Source: Ananas comosus (Eukaryota; Streptophyta; Magnoliopsida; Poales; Bromeliaceae). From it: a stretch of DNA of 64,000 nucleotides. Made by a program: the position numbers and the translations under genes. Positions 1 through 12,400 of this stretch are shown here, in pieces. The notes under the pieces are model-generated. The model saw only the letters and a list, made by a program, of their open reading frames with translations, was not told where the DNA came from and ran no database searches. The number at the start of each line of letters is the position of its first letter. The first letter of the stretch is position 1. The stretch covers positions 6,679,758-6,743,757 of the forward strand of contig NC_033621.1 in NCBI RefSeq assembly GCF_001540865.1. Reading direction: 5' to 3'.

Positions 1-1268
1 AATAATAATTTTGAAGTCGTGACGAGTTACGGTTCAGCCTGGATCAATTCTAATTTGAAATCACCATCAATCGTCTTCTAACAATGTTCAGACTGAGAAG
101 AACAGCAGCAGAGACAGCAGCCAATAAATGGCAGCGAGAGGAAGGTGTAGAGGAGAAGAAAACCCAATCTAGGGTAGCAGAGAAGAAAATGGGAAGTGCC
201 CAATCCAGGAAAAGGAAGAAGGAGAAGAGAAGGGTCAATCCAAAGACAAAAGAGATGAGTTTGTCCAAAGCAGGACTGACACATTAGGAGCGGAGAACCA
301 ACAATAGGAAAAAATATCATTCGTCAACATCAAAAACCAGCAGGAGTTGTCAATTTTTATGATAAATCAACTTAAGTTCGACTAGGTAATGTAGGCAAAA
401 TGGCTCAGTAGTCAGGTTATAAGTTTGACCGTCTAGGGTTTAATAGATTATACATATGAATTGGAACCCAAACCCAAACATAAATCCCCCTATTAATCAA
501 ATTTGAACCAAAAGACCAAATACAGAAGAATTACACCTTATTAGAAAGTAACCGATTCGGTAATTAAGGATTAAACTCAAACAGAACTTGAACCGCTCCT
601 AAAAATCCATTAGAAACCAGGAATATAAAGCCTTTTTTGGATAGACAATGTGAATACTCCATGAAGTCCTCTTTCTATGGTTTTGACTTATTTGAAGTTA
701 AGAGACTCAGTAGAATTTTTCAGGAAACTATACTGGGATTCCATGGAATCTTGTAGGAAACCATGCTCTCTTTTATGACTGTCTTGATGTAAACTATGAA
801 GTCCTCTTTCCATGGTTTTGACTTATTTGAAGTTAAGAGACTCCGTAGAATTTTTTAGGAAACTGTGCTGGGATTCCATAGAATCTTGTAGGAAACCATG
901 CTCTATTTTATGACTGTCTCGATGTAAACTGCTAAATTTTAGAGGAATCTTGTTAAATTTGAAAAACTAGCCTTTAGAGAGCTCTAAATTAAAAAAAGTA
1001 GTCTCTTGGGTGCTCCAAATTTAGAAACTAGCCATTTGAGTCTCTAAATTCAAAATGCAGCTTTTAGTGAGCTCAAAATTTGAAAACTAGCCTTTTAAAT
1101 TTGATTAGATTAGTTGAGCATATCTTTTTGTTAGTTAAATGAGGATTTTTAGCGACCCTCTTATTTGGTTTTTTCTGAATTTATTTTTAGATTTTTATTG
1201 CTTAGTTAGTTTCTAGATATTTTAATTAGTTATTTACGATAAGATCAAATTCCAAGTTGGTTATGTGT
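1..1268. other. Anonymous AT-rich DNA without a supported gene
   Basis: No frame shows recognisable protein similarity; the short ORFs are purine-rich or hydrophobic chance frames. The stretch holds a two-copy tandem repeat (661-930), followed at about 945-1105 by short degenerate repeats of an AAACTAGCC / GAGCTCTAAATT type. It ends at the target duplication of the next element. Confidence 0.6.
661..930. repeat. Tandem duplication, 2 x 135 bp
   Basis: Two head-to-tail copies begin with ATGAAGTCCTCTTTC at 661 and 796 and end with GATGTAAACT at 795 and 930. They differ at only a few bases. No ORF spans them. Confidence 0.85.
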
Positions 1269-1344
1269 TGTCACGCTCCGGGGCCGATTTTAAAAGCCTT
1301 TTTAAAATTCATTACCATTTTGAAACAGAGTTGCGGAAGACGTG

Positions 1345-1383
<39 letters not shown>

Positions 1384-4300
1384 TGGCCCACATGACGTAC
1401 AGATCCGCCACAAATACAAAGTTCCTCTGTCCACTCGGACAGTCTTCTTTGTATTTGCACGGCGTTCCAACTATACAACAGGATCTCAACCACAACCTAC
1501 ATTTACCAATTAACAACCAATTCATGATATGCATTTCCATACAGCTAACGATCCTTAGAGATGATGCATGCCTCTAAACACTCCTTAGGCGCTGGATGAT
1601 GCAATGCACAATACAACAAACATCCTATTTAAAAGTGCGCCCCACACGGAAGCTTTTGTTTTTAAACTCTAATTTATTCATTTATGAAAACCATTCGAAA
1701 ACCTTTTTAAAACTGTTTCCCACACGGAAACTCTATTTTGAAAATCAACTATTTCGAGGGGTAGAAAACCACGATGCGTAAATATGTATAAATACACAAA
1801 TTCGAGAACTGAATATCCATAAAACCAAAACTAGTGATCCACAAAATCTCTAATCATGCATAACTGAAATCACAAACATTCAAACATCTAACTGAACCAT
1901 TTATTATTAACAACTACTAAATGCGGGAAGAAATATAACCAGGGTGACGGTCGCTACTGCCGACTAGCTAGATCTTCCCCCCATCGAGCCCAAATACTAA
2001 TTCCTCGTTCATGTCACCTAGGGGGAATGGGGGGTGAGAAACCGCAACCATGGTTTCCCAGTGGGTACGACAGAGCCACGAAGGCAAGCCGTAATCACCA
2101 GAAACCAAAGGAGATAGAACAACATATATGAACATGATATGATATAAGAGCAACTACAGTAGTAATAGAAACAGGATAATAACTGAGTAAGAACAAAACT
2201 ACTACTGTAACAAAAAACTCAACTGATCGAATGCCTCAAAGGTGGATAGTCCAAACCAAACCCAATCTGATGCTGCTATATTGGTCCGCAGACCTCAAGC
2301 GTTGTCTGTCACAGAGCAGACACTGCCAACTATTCATGCGTCCACCGACGACCTGTCCGGATACGTACACCCCTTGGTTGGTGGCCAAACCAACCTGGTG
2401 TCTAGAATACACAGTGCTGTGACTAAATCATATTGATATGCTCAAACGAAAACCGGCAAAAAGAGACCGGTGCCTTGGCTGAAGCCAGGTGCAAGGGCGT
2501 ACAATGCCGAGCCACGATCAACCAGATCGAAACACATGACAAAGCAGTCAATGTGTTGCCTGGATCCAAGGTCCACAGATATACAGTATATATATGCAAC
2601 CTGCTCTACATGTCTATCAACAACTAACAAAATGCAACCAACAAAGTAAGATATACGAATAATAATCAAAGCAAAGACATGTAGAGACTACGATACTGAT
2701 ATGAAAGAACAGAGGAAGGGTGAAACGATCTCACCGACTACCAGCTCGAAGCACTCACCTGTCATAATCGCGTCGGAACACTGGGTAAGCACAAGTCAAC
2801 CAGACCTACGAAAATCCAACGGGTCAGTAACCAACCTACTCACTCGAAGCACGAGACTCACAAACCCCCCACACAAGTCCCCTGATCGGTTTTCCCAAAA
2901 CCGATCGCCGTAACTCACCGGCAGTCCCGAAAACCACACCGGGACGCCGTCGGGACCCACTAAGTGTCCCGAAACTCACCGATTCGTGTCACGAGTCACT
3001 TGTTGCCCCAAAACACTCCGATTTGGATGTTTTGGCAGCAAACATAAGATAACACCACTACACAATTATCGCCGGATAATTGTACGAATCCGGGTTCCCG
3101 AAAGTGTCTATTTCGACACCGAAACCCACCGTCGCTTACCCATCATCACCGAACCCACAAAATGATGATGGTGACCAGCCAACAAGGCTCAGTGATAATT
3201 TACAGGATAACCAAACCACGTCAGAAGAAATCCAAACCGAAACTGCGTTCTTTCGGCGAATTTCACTGAAAAACACACCGGAATCGACTTTTCAATTTCC
3301 GCGAAAGCTATCGGATCATGGACAATCAGTCTAGAGGTCACCACACACACATATGCACTGTCCACAGTAGCCACAAGGTGCACAATTGCACAAAATCCCC
3401 TATATTTACATAAAATCCCATCATTTTATATAAATCGGGTGATTATGTAGCTCGTTCTTGCAAACCGAGGACTTCCAAGGTCCGTCGAGATGCGTACTGA
3501 TAGGTCTCGACGTGCCGGAGGCCGTGCTCATGGTCCGGAGCGCAACATCTCACTGTGGGAAGCGCGGGAGCAACCCGAAGGTTCTGCGAACAGCGCGCAG
3601 TCGGGGAAAATCGCTCCGAATAGGCCGATTTGACATCCGCTGATCCAAAATAAAGTGAGCGCTGTGATCAGCATTGATCAACGATCACCGTGCTCACCTT
3701 TGGAGGCATCGGAACAGCCTTGGATCGCCGGAACAACGTACGCAGTCCAAAAACAGTAGCCAAAAAGGCTCGACAAGGTCGACACCGCCGAAACAGCGGA
3801 ACGGGACCTTCCCAACAGAAACCAAGGTGAGCACGATGATCAGCAATGAGTTACGATCATTGTGCTCCCTTCCGTATTGATCGGGAGGCCTCGGGAAGCT
3901 CAGAACAACAAACCCACTAAAATAAGCCCTATTTCGGGCTTCGCCGGAGCAAACTTGCTCCGGCCGGCTTTCGGCGGCACGGCGGCACGCGCGGGGGCCA
4001 GGGATGGGTGCGGGGGAGGTGAGGAGTATGGTGCTTACCTCGGTTGGCGGCTGAGAGTGGCCGGCGGCGGCGACGATGGAGCAAACGGAGCCCGCACTAG
4101 CTAGGGCTCGGGTTCCATGGGCAATGGCGGCCACGGCGGCGGCCGTGGAGCTCCGGGACGGCGAAGGAGGGTTTCCGGAGGCCGGAGGGATGCCTCGGGT
4201 GCGGCCTGGAAGGAAGCAGGGGGGACTGGACCGGCGCGCGGAGGGCCGGCGGCGGCTGGCTCGAGGCCGGCCGGTGTCGGAGGGAGTCGGCGAAAGGAGG

Positions 4301-5664
4301 GAAAAGGTAGAGAAACAAAAGGTGGAAAGAGAGGTGGTTGGACTGGGCTCGAATCTTCTCCTAACTTGGAAGAAAGAGCCGGCGGAGGTGGGAAGGGGTT
4401 GGAGTCCGTCAGCCGGCGGCGGCGGGCGCTCGGTGGGTCTCGGGGTGGCGACGACGAGGACGTTGGACGTTTGTCGATCCGGCTCGGATCCGGCTCTATC
4501 GGGTCGAGGGAGGGGAGCGTGGCGGCGGTGGCCTCCGGAGAGGGCGGCGGCAGGGGCCTCGGAGCCGCTGGAAGGGGAGGCCAGCGGCGGCGCCCGACGG
4601 CGGCGACGCCCGACGGCGGCGGCGGCGGAGCCGGTCAGCATCGGCGGGATCTGGGCGAGCCCGGCTCCGTTCGAGCGCTGAGGAAGGGACGCGGTGGTGG
4701 CGAGCTNGGCGGCGGCCGACTGCCTGAGGTTGGGGAAGGGTGGAGGCGGCCGAGAAAGAAGGTTCAATCCTCTCCTAAGCTCGGGTCAGGTTGGTGGAGA
4801 GAAAGGTGGAAAACAAAGAGATGGAAAAGGGAGGAAAGCGGCTGAGGGAGGCTGTGGCCGGCCGGAGCTCGGTCGGCGGCGGCCGGGAGGCGCGCGGCCA
4901 GGTCAGGGGGGACGAAGGAAGGTGGCTAGGGGGGTAGGTCGGGGTAGGGATAGGGTTTCCAAGGTGAAACCCTAGAAGACCTTAAATACACATAGCTCCA
5001 CTTTGCGGAAAAACCCATCAAAACTCAATATTTTATTTTGAGTCCCTCACATCGCGAGTAAAACGCGCGAAAGCACCTCCACATCCGGTTTCACGCGAAA
5101 AGGTACATAAAATGTCGCAACTTTTGCAAAATTACCGTTTTGCCATCACCGACCTCTCCTCGAACAACGCGCAATATCCCCAGATCCGTCCGTCAGATTT
5201 GCGAACGGATCGCACCAGTGCGATCAGCATGACGGAGACAACAAAGCTACAAATTTGGTTCACCTCGATCGACCACGGATTCGCGACGAAATCCGTTTTC
5301 TCTCTCCAACAGAAGAAACTACGCACAAATACATATAAAAAATGTATTTTCCAATTTTCTCGAAATCCGTGCGTCAAACTAAAAATCCGTCAACGCCAAT
5401 AGTTCCAGAATAGCTAAACCGTTCGAAACGAGCTATTGGACTGCTATGAACGGAGTCCGATACGCGCCAGAAGCCAATTTCGCACCGTGGCTTATCCGGA
5501 AAACCGAGTTACTATTCACTTTAAGTGAAATTTGGAGATCGCGTAAAATCTCCGTTCTAACTCATTTTTTCCCGAAACTTGACGAGTGCTTTTGTAATTA
5601 AATTACACACAAAAATATCGTCAACAGAGAATCTAACTATACAGTCAAATTCTCAGTCCTTACA
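1269..5664 (-). mobile_element. Family-B solo-LTR-like element, copy 1 (4.4 kb)
   Basis: The element starts TGTCACGC on the plus strand, ends CCTTACA, and is flanked by a perfect 5-bp duplication TGTGT (1264-1268 and 5665-5669). On the minus strand this is TG...CA, as expected of a long terminal repeat. It contains a poly-T tract, a CCGG-rich middle, a GC-rich island at about 3.9-4.95 kb and a promoter-like block. No gag, protease or polymerase is present. The long GC-rich minus ORF (3694-4767) is proline/serine-rich and not conserved as a frame in copy 2. I infer a solo LTR of a Ty3/gypsy-type element with unusually long LTRs, or a coding-free derivative. One N lies at 4707. Confidence 0.75.
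4951..4988 (-). promoter_or_regulatory. Promoter-like block of the family-B LTR, copy 1
   Basis: Read on the minus strand, a TATTTAAGG TATA-type box (4980-4988) is followed after a few bases by an inverted repeat in which AGGGTTTC pairs with GAAACCCT (4951-4974), then the GC-rich island. Copies 2 and 3 have the same order, so the block is conserved within the family. Function as a Pol II promoter is inferred. Confidence 0.5.
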
Positions 5665-6590
5665 TGTGTATTTAAAGTTAAGGATACTCTAAATGAGCTA
5701 TAGATCTTTATTATATGGCAGGATTATATTAACAAATTAATAAAAGATGTTTTGGAGCAATTCTTTTCCTTCGCGAATGCGTCGCCTTGGAATGAGTCCA
5801 GTCCTAGAGCTAGTTCGGGTCAAGAGGTAGTCCTAATTATCTTTTCTATTTTGTTGAATTTTGAATTTTCTATTTTTCTCTAATTTTCATAATTTTTTTT
5901 TTAATTATGAAAATTTCTAAAAAAATAAAAAAATTCAAAAAATAGTTCAAAATTTCCAAAATTTCAAAAAAGCTTTCAAAATTATAAATCATATTTTAAA
6001 GTCCTTTAAAAAGTAGGACCCTATTATCCTGTTTTACGTCAAGTTGTGTGGAGTTCTTGTAGAATTCGTGTAGTCTTTCGGGTAATAGTTGTGCAAAACA
6101 TTTTAGAATTTGTGCACTACCGCGCATAACTCGTGTAACTGCGTAGCATCACATATAGTTATTTGGGATACCAGTTTTTTTTCACTTTTTCTTTAGAAGT
6201 CATTTAGAGTTCTGTGTAAGCAATTAGGATATATGTTACTTTTTGTTGGGACTGGGTTTTTTTGCATAGTTTCTAAGGTGGTCTTGAGCCTTTTTGCTCT
6301 TTTGGATAGTTCTCTCTGTAGTATTTCAAAATACTCTATATGTATCACTATTTGAAATGAAAGGAAGATGTTGATTTGATTTCTACTTTCTTTTAAGGAG
6401 TTACTTGTACTAGTGTAGTGACCCGCGCGATGCAGCGGAAAAAAAAATATTTTAATAAAAATTTACAAAATAAATAAATAAATAAAAATGTAAATAAGAA
6501 AAAAATATATAACCATATTTGATTAGACTTAATAATATGAAAAACACATTAAAAAATATTTAAAATGGAATCACAACTCAACNNNNNNNN
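5665..6590. other. AT-rich spacer with an 8-N gap
   Basis: Low-complexity A/T-rich DNA, including a T-rich and A-rich stretch near 5.85-6.0 kb. No coding potential was recognised. A sequence like the end of an LTR, with GCAGCGGAAAA, lies at about 6414-6450. Ns run 6583-6590, after which family-A LTR sequence begins abruptly. Confidence 0.6.
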
Positions 6591-8368
6591 GGTAGTCCAG
6601 CTTGTGCCGCCTAAGTGCCTGTGGTAGCCCAACATCCCTACTCTCGGAATGTGTCTGTCCCACTCGACCCCGTAGGCTTCTCAATATCGCACGAGCAAAC
6701 ATAAGTCGCGTAGGCTAACTCCGGAGTGCCGGCTTGTAGGGAGTGACCCTCACAAGCATGTGCGAATGAGGACAAATGGCAAGCAAGCATAGTCCAAGTC
6801 TCAAATATCCAATCCTCATGTCTCTAACATGGTATGGTCACTAGCATCCCGAAGATCTAATTTAAGTCACAATGTGAAGTTTCAACATTTGCTACGCCTA
6901 GTGCCCCTTGATGACACTTAGGCAATTTGATGTTCGACATGTATTCCAAATCCCTCAATGGCCCTATCCGCTAGGTTCTCACATGTCCCGAGCTCAATGC
7001 CGCTTAATGACATTAGCTCTCTAGTTCACATACCTTCATGTCACAAGTAAACTCAAGTTTAAATGCATGAATCCGAACTCATTTATACTATAGAAGTATG
7101 AAACCAAGTCTCATAAAGAATGCTAAATGCAACCAAAGATCTCCCAAGCAACTCTCTACTACATAGAGGTCCAAAATTTTATCATATATAACATATGTAT
7201 TTTAAGCATTTTAAAAATTATAATAAATACATTTAGTATGAACATGCATGTTTTTTCAATTCACGGAACATATGTAACCATATATGAGAATTTCTCATAT
7301 GTAGGCTTGGTCAAACCCACCGAACCGTCGCGTAGCGCCTCGTTTCGCCGAACAAAGTTGTCCCCGAGTCTCGAAATACCCTAGAAGTATTGAGCGAAGA
7401 GATACACGGGCATTACGATCAATCTATAAGTTCGAACATTAACCTAGAAGCAAAAAGAGTCAAAACTCACCTCAAGAGTAGAAAATCTCTCTCAAGCTCC
7501 AAAAGAGAGATAGAACCCTTCCAATCCAAGCTCAAGGAAGGTTCTAATCCAATCAATCTAGCCTCAAAAGCCCTAGATCAAAAAACCCCAAAATCAACCC
7601 TAAATCTCATTTCTAGGGTTCCAAAAGGCAAAATCTACCAAAACAAGAATCAAAGGGTAGAATCAAAGTACCAACCTCTTTAGATGCCTCAAAACAAGCT
7701 CCAAATCTTCTAAGGTTGAAGATTGGTCTACCACCAAGCCCTACAAGCAAGCTCAAAGCCTTGCAAGGATGGAAAGGAAAGAAAGGGGGGGGGGGTTGAG
7801 CTCCAAGCTCCCTCAAGCAAACTCCTCTTCTTCTCCTCCTCCTTCTTCTTCTTCTCTCTCTAGAAGGTGTAGGGAGAGGGTGTGAGGAGAGAAATGAGAA
7901 AGGGAGAGGGTGGTGTGGCCATATAAGCCATCTAGAGTAACAAAATCCTAAGAGGCCCCTCAAAAACCCAATATTGCATCAGCCCAGTCTGGGCAGTTTT
8001 CGCCCAGAGGGACCGGTCTCTCCCCAGCAGGGACCGGTCTCTCGCTGCGAACCCGAAAAACCAACGTTCGGGAACCGGTCTCTCCCTGCATGGGACCGGT
8101 CTCTCTCTGCGAAGGCGCGCTCGGGGACCGGTCTCGCCCGCCAGGGATCGGTTGCCTCAGGGCTGCCGCAACACTGCTCACTGGGGGACCGGTCTCTCCT
8201 TCCAAGGACCGGTCCCCGAGAGTAAAAACTCTCAGGACTTGTCCAGAATTCTAGTTTTCGAACTTTTTAGGTCGGAAAACATTCTACAACCCTCCACCAA
8301 GTGCGGAAAAGCTCGTAATACATCCAAACACTCGAACCTCGCAATTTGCAAAGGCCCAGTGTGTTACA
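6591..8368 (-). mobile_element. Family-A LTR, copy 4, partial
   Basis: The right end, CCCAGTGTGTTACA, is the reverse complement of the TGTAACACACTGG start of the complete copies at 57750 and 61219. The interior shares the CCTACAAGCCGGCACTCCGGAG-type block and an array of ACCGGT motifs (about 8010-8215). The left end is lost at the N gap, and no target duplication could be matched, so it is truncated or chimeric. No protein is encoded. Confidence 0.7.
8010..8215. repeat. Array of GGGACCGGTCTC-type palindromic motifs
   Basis: About seven copies of a motif centred on the palindrome ACCGGT, mostly GGGACCGGTCTCTC, are spaced at roughly 20-45 bp in a family-A LTR. The same array lies at the corresponding place of the other copies (about 15957-16150, 57895-58065 and, in altered form, 61417-61572). 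Confidence 0.75.
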
Positions 8369-9182
8369 TCAAATGTTGATCGAAGAGGGTCTTCTTGTGT
8401 GGGGGGGTGAAAGGCGAGGGAGTCCGCGGTGGAGCGAAGGCGGGCGATGTAGGTGGCATAGGTGCTGCTTAGGTAGGGTGAGGGAGAGAAAAAAAGATGC
8501 CTATGCGACTTTCTAAATGATAATTTACCATTTGATTTATCTTACTATTCCCTTTTTTTTCTCAACTATTTCTCTTCCCATCAATTTCTCTTATTCATTT
8601 GTTATTAATTCTCCATATTAATCACCCCAATTAAAGTTCAAAATTTAATTTTAGATAACGGGTGACCTTCTAAATTATCAATTAGCAATATGATTTATGA
8701 ATGTGTAACTTAATTAATGTGTTTTTTCCTTTTTTAGCAATGTTTAATTAGCAATTGTTCTCATTTATATCTAAAAATAAAAGTAAGAGATATGATAAGA
8801 GAAGGCGTAGGAAGAAGAAACATTTCACATTAATTAAAAAATAATGAGCCCCACTACTCACAAATTAAGATAATTTTTAAATATAACGTAAGAGAGATGA
8901 AAAGAGAAACCGTAGGAAGAGTAAGAAACATTGTGGATTCATTATGTTTGGTTCGGTTCAAAGTGGATTATTATTTTTTAGAGAATTGATTTGGCTCAAA
9001 GTGGGTTTTTATTTTCTATCTATTAACCTAAGAATGAAGGGTTTCTTGCCACGTGGCAAGAAACATTGTGGATTCATTATGTTTAATAGATATCTTGTTC
9101 CTGTCCCTTTGGTGGATTCCTAGTGGGAAAAGAGTTGCTTGGTTGTTGCGTTGGTGGATTCCGCATGGTGGGAAGCGATGTT
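8369..9182. other. AT-rich spacer; no gene recognised
   Basis: The stretch includes a phrase AAGAAACATTGTGGATTC that occurs twice (about 8928 and 9058) and the palindrome at 9041-9064. Nothing coding was recognised. Confidence 0.55.
9041..9064. repeat. 24-bp perfect palindrome with a CACGTG core
   Basis: The central 20 bases are TTCTTGCCACGTGGCAAGAA, and two further bases pair on each side. The core CCACGTGG contains the plant G-box hexamer CACGTG. It sits about 120 bp left of the apparent hAT end. Whether it is bound by anything is unknown. Confidence 0.8.
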
Positions 9183-9469
9183 TGAAAAGGCGCGAGGTGC
9201 AAAAAGGCTCAGGACTCTCCTGGAGCCTAAGCGCGAGGCGCATTGTGAGGTGCGCGCCTCAAGAAGGCGAGGCACACATTTACTAAGACTAATTTAATTT
9301 GATGTTCTACATTAAAAGACCACAAAATAACCATACAAAAATAAAATAACTATCAAAAAGTAAAAAAAAACACATGCGTATAGGTTCTCAAATTAACAAA
9401 AAATTTCAACTTCCAACTTAAAACTTAAAAGTTAAAAGTGATTGTGGTGTGTTTTCATTTGGTCGTTCT

Positions 9470-12400
9470 TCAAGTGTCATCCTCATCCTCATCCTTATTC
9501 TCTTCGCTTGCATCGCCATAATCTTCTTCTTCTTCTTCAGATTGTTCATCTCCAGTATCCTCTTCTTCTTCTGTATCTTCAAAATCAACCCAATCTGACT
9601 CTTCATCGATGGATAAAGACAATCGAGATGATGACAACTTATCCTTTCCTTTTTTTAATTCTCTTTGGCTGCGTTTGGTTCAGGTATAAGTAAGAACTGC
9701 TTGTTCTAGGGATAGGTACAAGTTCTTGTATAAGCAGGAACTAGACCAATTTTGCGTTTGGATAAAAATTGAGTTGTTCCTAGGAATAAAGTAATTAGCG
9801 TTTGGATGGTTAAATTGGAACAAGAGGAATAAAAGTTATAATTTGAAATTAAAATTATATTATCTAATTAATTAACATCAAAATATTACTTAAAAATAAA
9901 TAATAAATAAATTATTAATAAATAATTATAAATAATAATAATTATTAATAATTATTTATAAATAATAATAGTTATTAATAATTACCAATAATTATTTATA
10001 AGTAATAAATTAATTAATAATAATGATCTAATTATTAATAATTAATTATAAATCATTATTAATAAATAATAATAATTATTTAATTATTAATTATTAATAA
10101 TAAATTACTAATAATATCGATTATCTAATTAATAAGAATAATTATTTTATTATTAATTATTATTTAAATAATAATATTAATAATTAATTATAAGTAATAA
10201 ATTAATTAATAATAATTATCTAATTATTAATAATTAATTATAAATAATAAATTAATAATAATATCGATTATCTATTTCTTAAGAATAATAATTATTAATA
10301 ATTATTATTTAATTAATAATTATTAATAAATAATAATTATTAAATTAGTAATTATTATTATCTAATTATAAATAATTAATTTTAATTAATTAATTATTTA
10401 TTTATTTTATTATTTAAGCAATAGATAATGATTTAAATATATTAATTAGATTAATTAATAATTTACTATCATTAAAATTTAAATTTATACTTTAATTAAC
10501 CTTGTTCTCATCCTGGAACAAGCTTGTTCCAGGAAAAAGGTGGAACAGCAGTTCCAGCCAATTCCAGCCTTATACCGGCTAGTTTCAGAAACCTGGGAAC
10601 TACTGTTCTCGGGTACCAAACGCTGCTTTTGGGAACAAAAGGGGGAACAAGAGCTTATTCTCCCCCTTGTTCCCGAACCAAACGCTATCTTTACTTTTTC
10701 TCTTTCCTTTCCCTTTTCAATTCCTTTTCATTTTCAAGGCCTTTTCATTGACACTGTAAATCGTGTATGATGGCTAGGCTCATTAACCCCAGCAGCTCTA
10801 GCCACATCACCCCACGTCAAAGTATTATCTTCCCAAACAAGTTCTTTCTCATTATCGCTCTCTCCATCACTGTCCATTATTCCAGTCAGCCATTCATTGC
10901 TATCATCAACATCATTTAGTATGATGGGATCAATGGTATCACGCAAATTATACCGACGCATGAGTGCTCCATTATATTTAACATATACCAAATCATTCAA
11001 GCGTTGCTGCGCAAGCCTGTCTCTTTTTTTGCTATGAAGCTACAAAAAAATGAAATCAATGAATAAGCATATTATTATTAAATTTATATTGCAGTATTAG
11101 AAAGTAAATCATATGAACTTAGCTTCCTATGCATTCATTTTACAATTTAACGTGTTCAAACACACTCCAATTTCGTTCACACCCAGATGGACTACAAGTG
11201 AGACTAAGAATTCGAATAGCAAATTTTTGTAAGTTCGGTGTAGAAGATCCATACGATCTCCACCACTCAGCTGTTGACATAGAATGAAACAATAAATTAA
11301 TTATTAAAGTTTGCTTTTTGTAATTCTATTAGAATTTAGAAATCAAGAATTAAGAAAACTAATAATATGCAAGTGATAGAATACCAGCAGGTGACTTTGA
11401 ATTTCTATCTCGGATTGCTAAGTCATGTCCAAAGAGGTTGCATGCTCTACGATATACGCTTAATTGGTCACTTATTTTATCTTGTTCCTCAATACTTGGA
11501 ACTAATCGTTGCAGTGTCGTTATAGTTCGGACATAACTTCTTCATCTTGCTCAATATTAAGATTTGAGTAAATACACGGGATTCAAATAAAACCAGCAGC
11601 ATGCAATGGGCGATAGAGTTGACATTCCTACCTCTTATCAATTATTTTGAAAACTTCATTATATTTATCCTCCTTTTCATTGAATGATTTTGCGAGGCTT
11701 CCTTTCCTCTATCCATGGCCTCATAGATGTATCCCATTGAATGTCGCTTCTCACCATCTACTAATCTTAGAACACGAACAAATGGACTGAAAACTTTAAG
11801 GATATATATTATGTTGGTCCAAAACGTGGGCATCATTACTATGGTAGTAATTCTCTTGCCCGATTGTTGTTTTGCCCACTTGCTCTTGGTCCAATCTTCA
11901 GATGTAAACATTTTCCTCAACTTACTTTTCTGATGGTTGTAGGCGTTGAAGGGTGAGAAAAGCAGTGGCAAATCTTGTTATGCTAGGCCTAAGCAACTCC
12001 CTTTGGCTCGTGAAATGTCTCATCATATTCACCACACCTATGCTATTATAAATATAGCTATTCAAAGTCACGGCTCTTTGTATTGTTCTTTGTACTATCG
12101 GCATCTTTCCAATATCCTCGAGCATCAAATCAATGCAATGGGCAGCACATGGAGTCCAAAACAAATTTAGTCGCACATGGAGTCCAAAACAAATTTAGTC
12201 TCTTGCTTCTAACAATCTCCCTGAAAAAATTGAATGAAAGAAAGAATATTGCTATTAGTTATGTAAATATTACACACAAAGTATTCGAAAAAAGTTAAAA
12301 ATTAAAAGAGAGAAATCTTACCAGCTACTACATTAGCTGATTCATTATCCATAACAACTTGAACAATATTTACTTCCCCAATAACCTCTATCATATTATC

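Noticed and set aside
1347..1379. Poly-T tracts near the family-B starts as poly(A) tails of LINEs or retrogenes
   Set aside because: They occur at the same internal place in copies 1 and 2, 70-80 bp from the LTR end, so they are part of the element.
3694..4767. 357-residue minus-strand ORF
   Set aside because: Proline/serine/arginine-rich frame of a GC-rich island within family-B LTR copy 1. The corresponding frame in copies 2 and 3 is not conserved and it contains an N; frames on the opposite strand are equally open.
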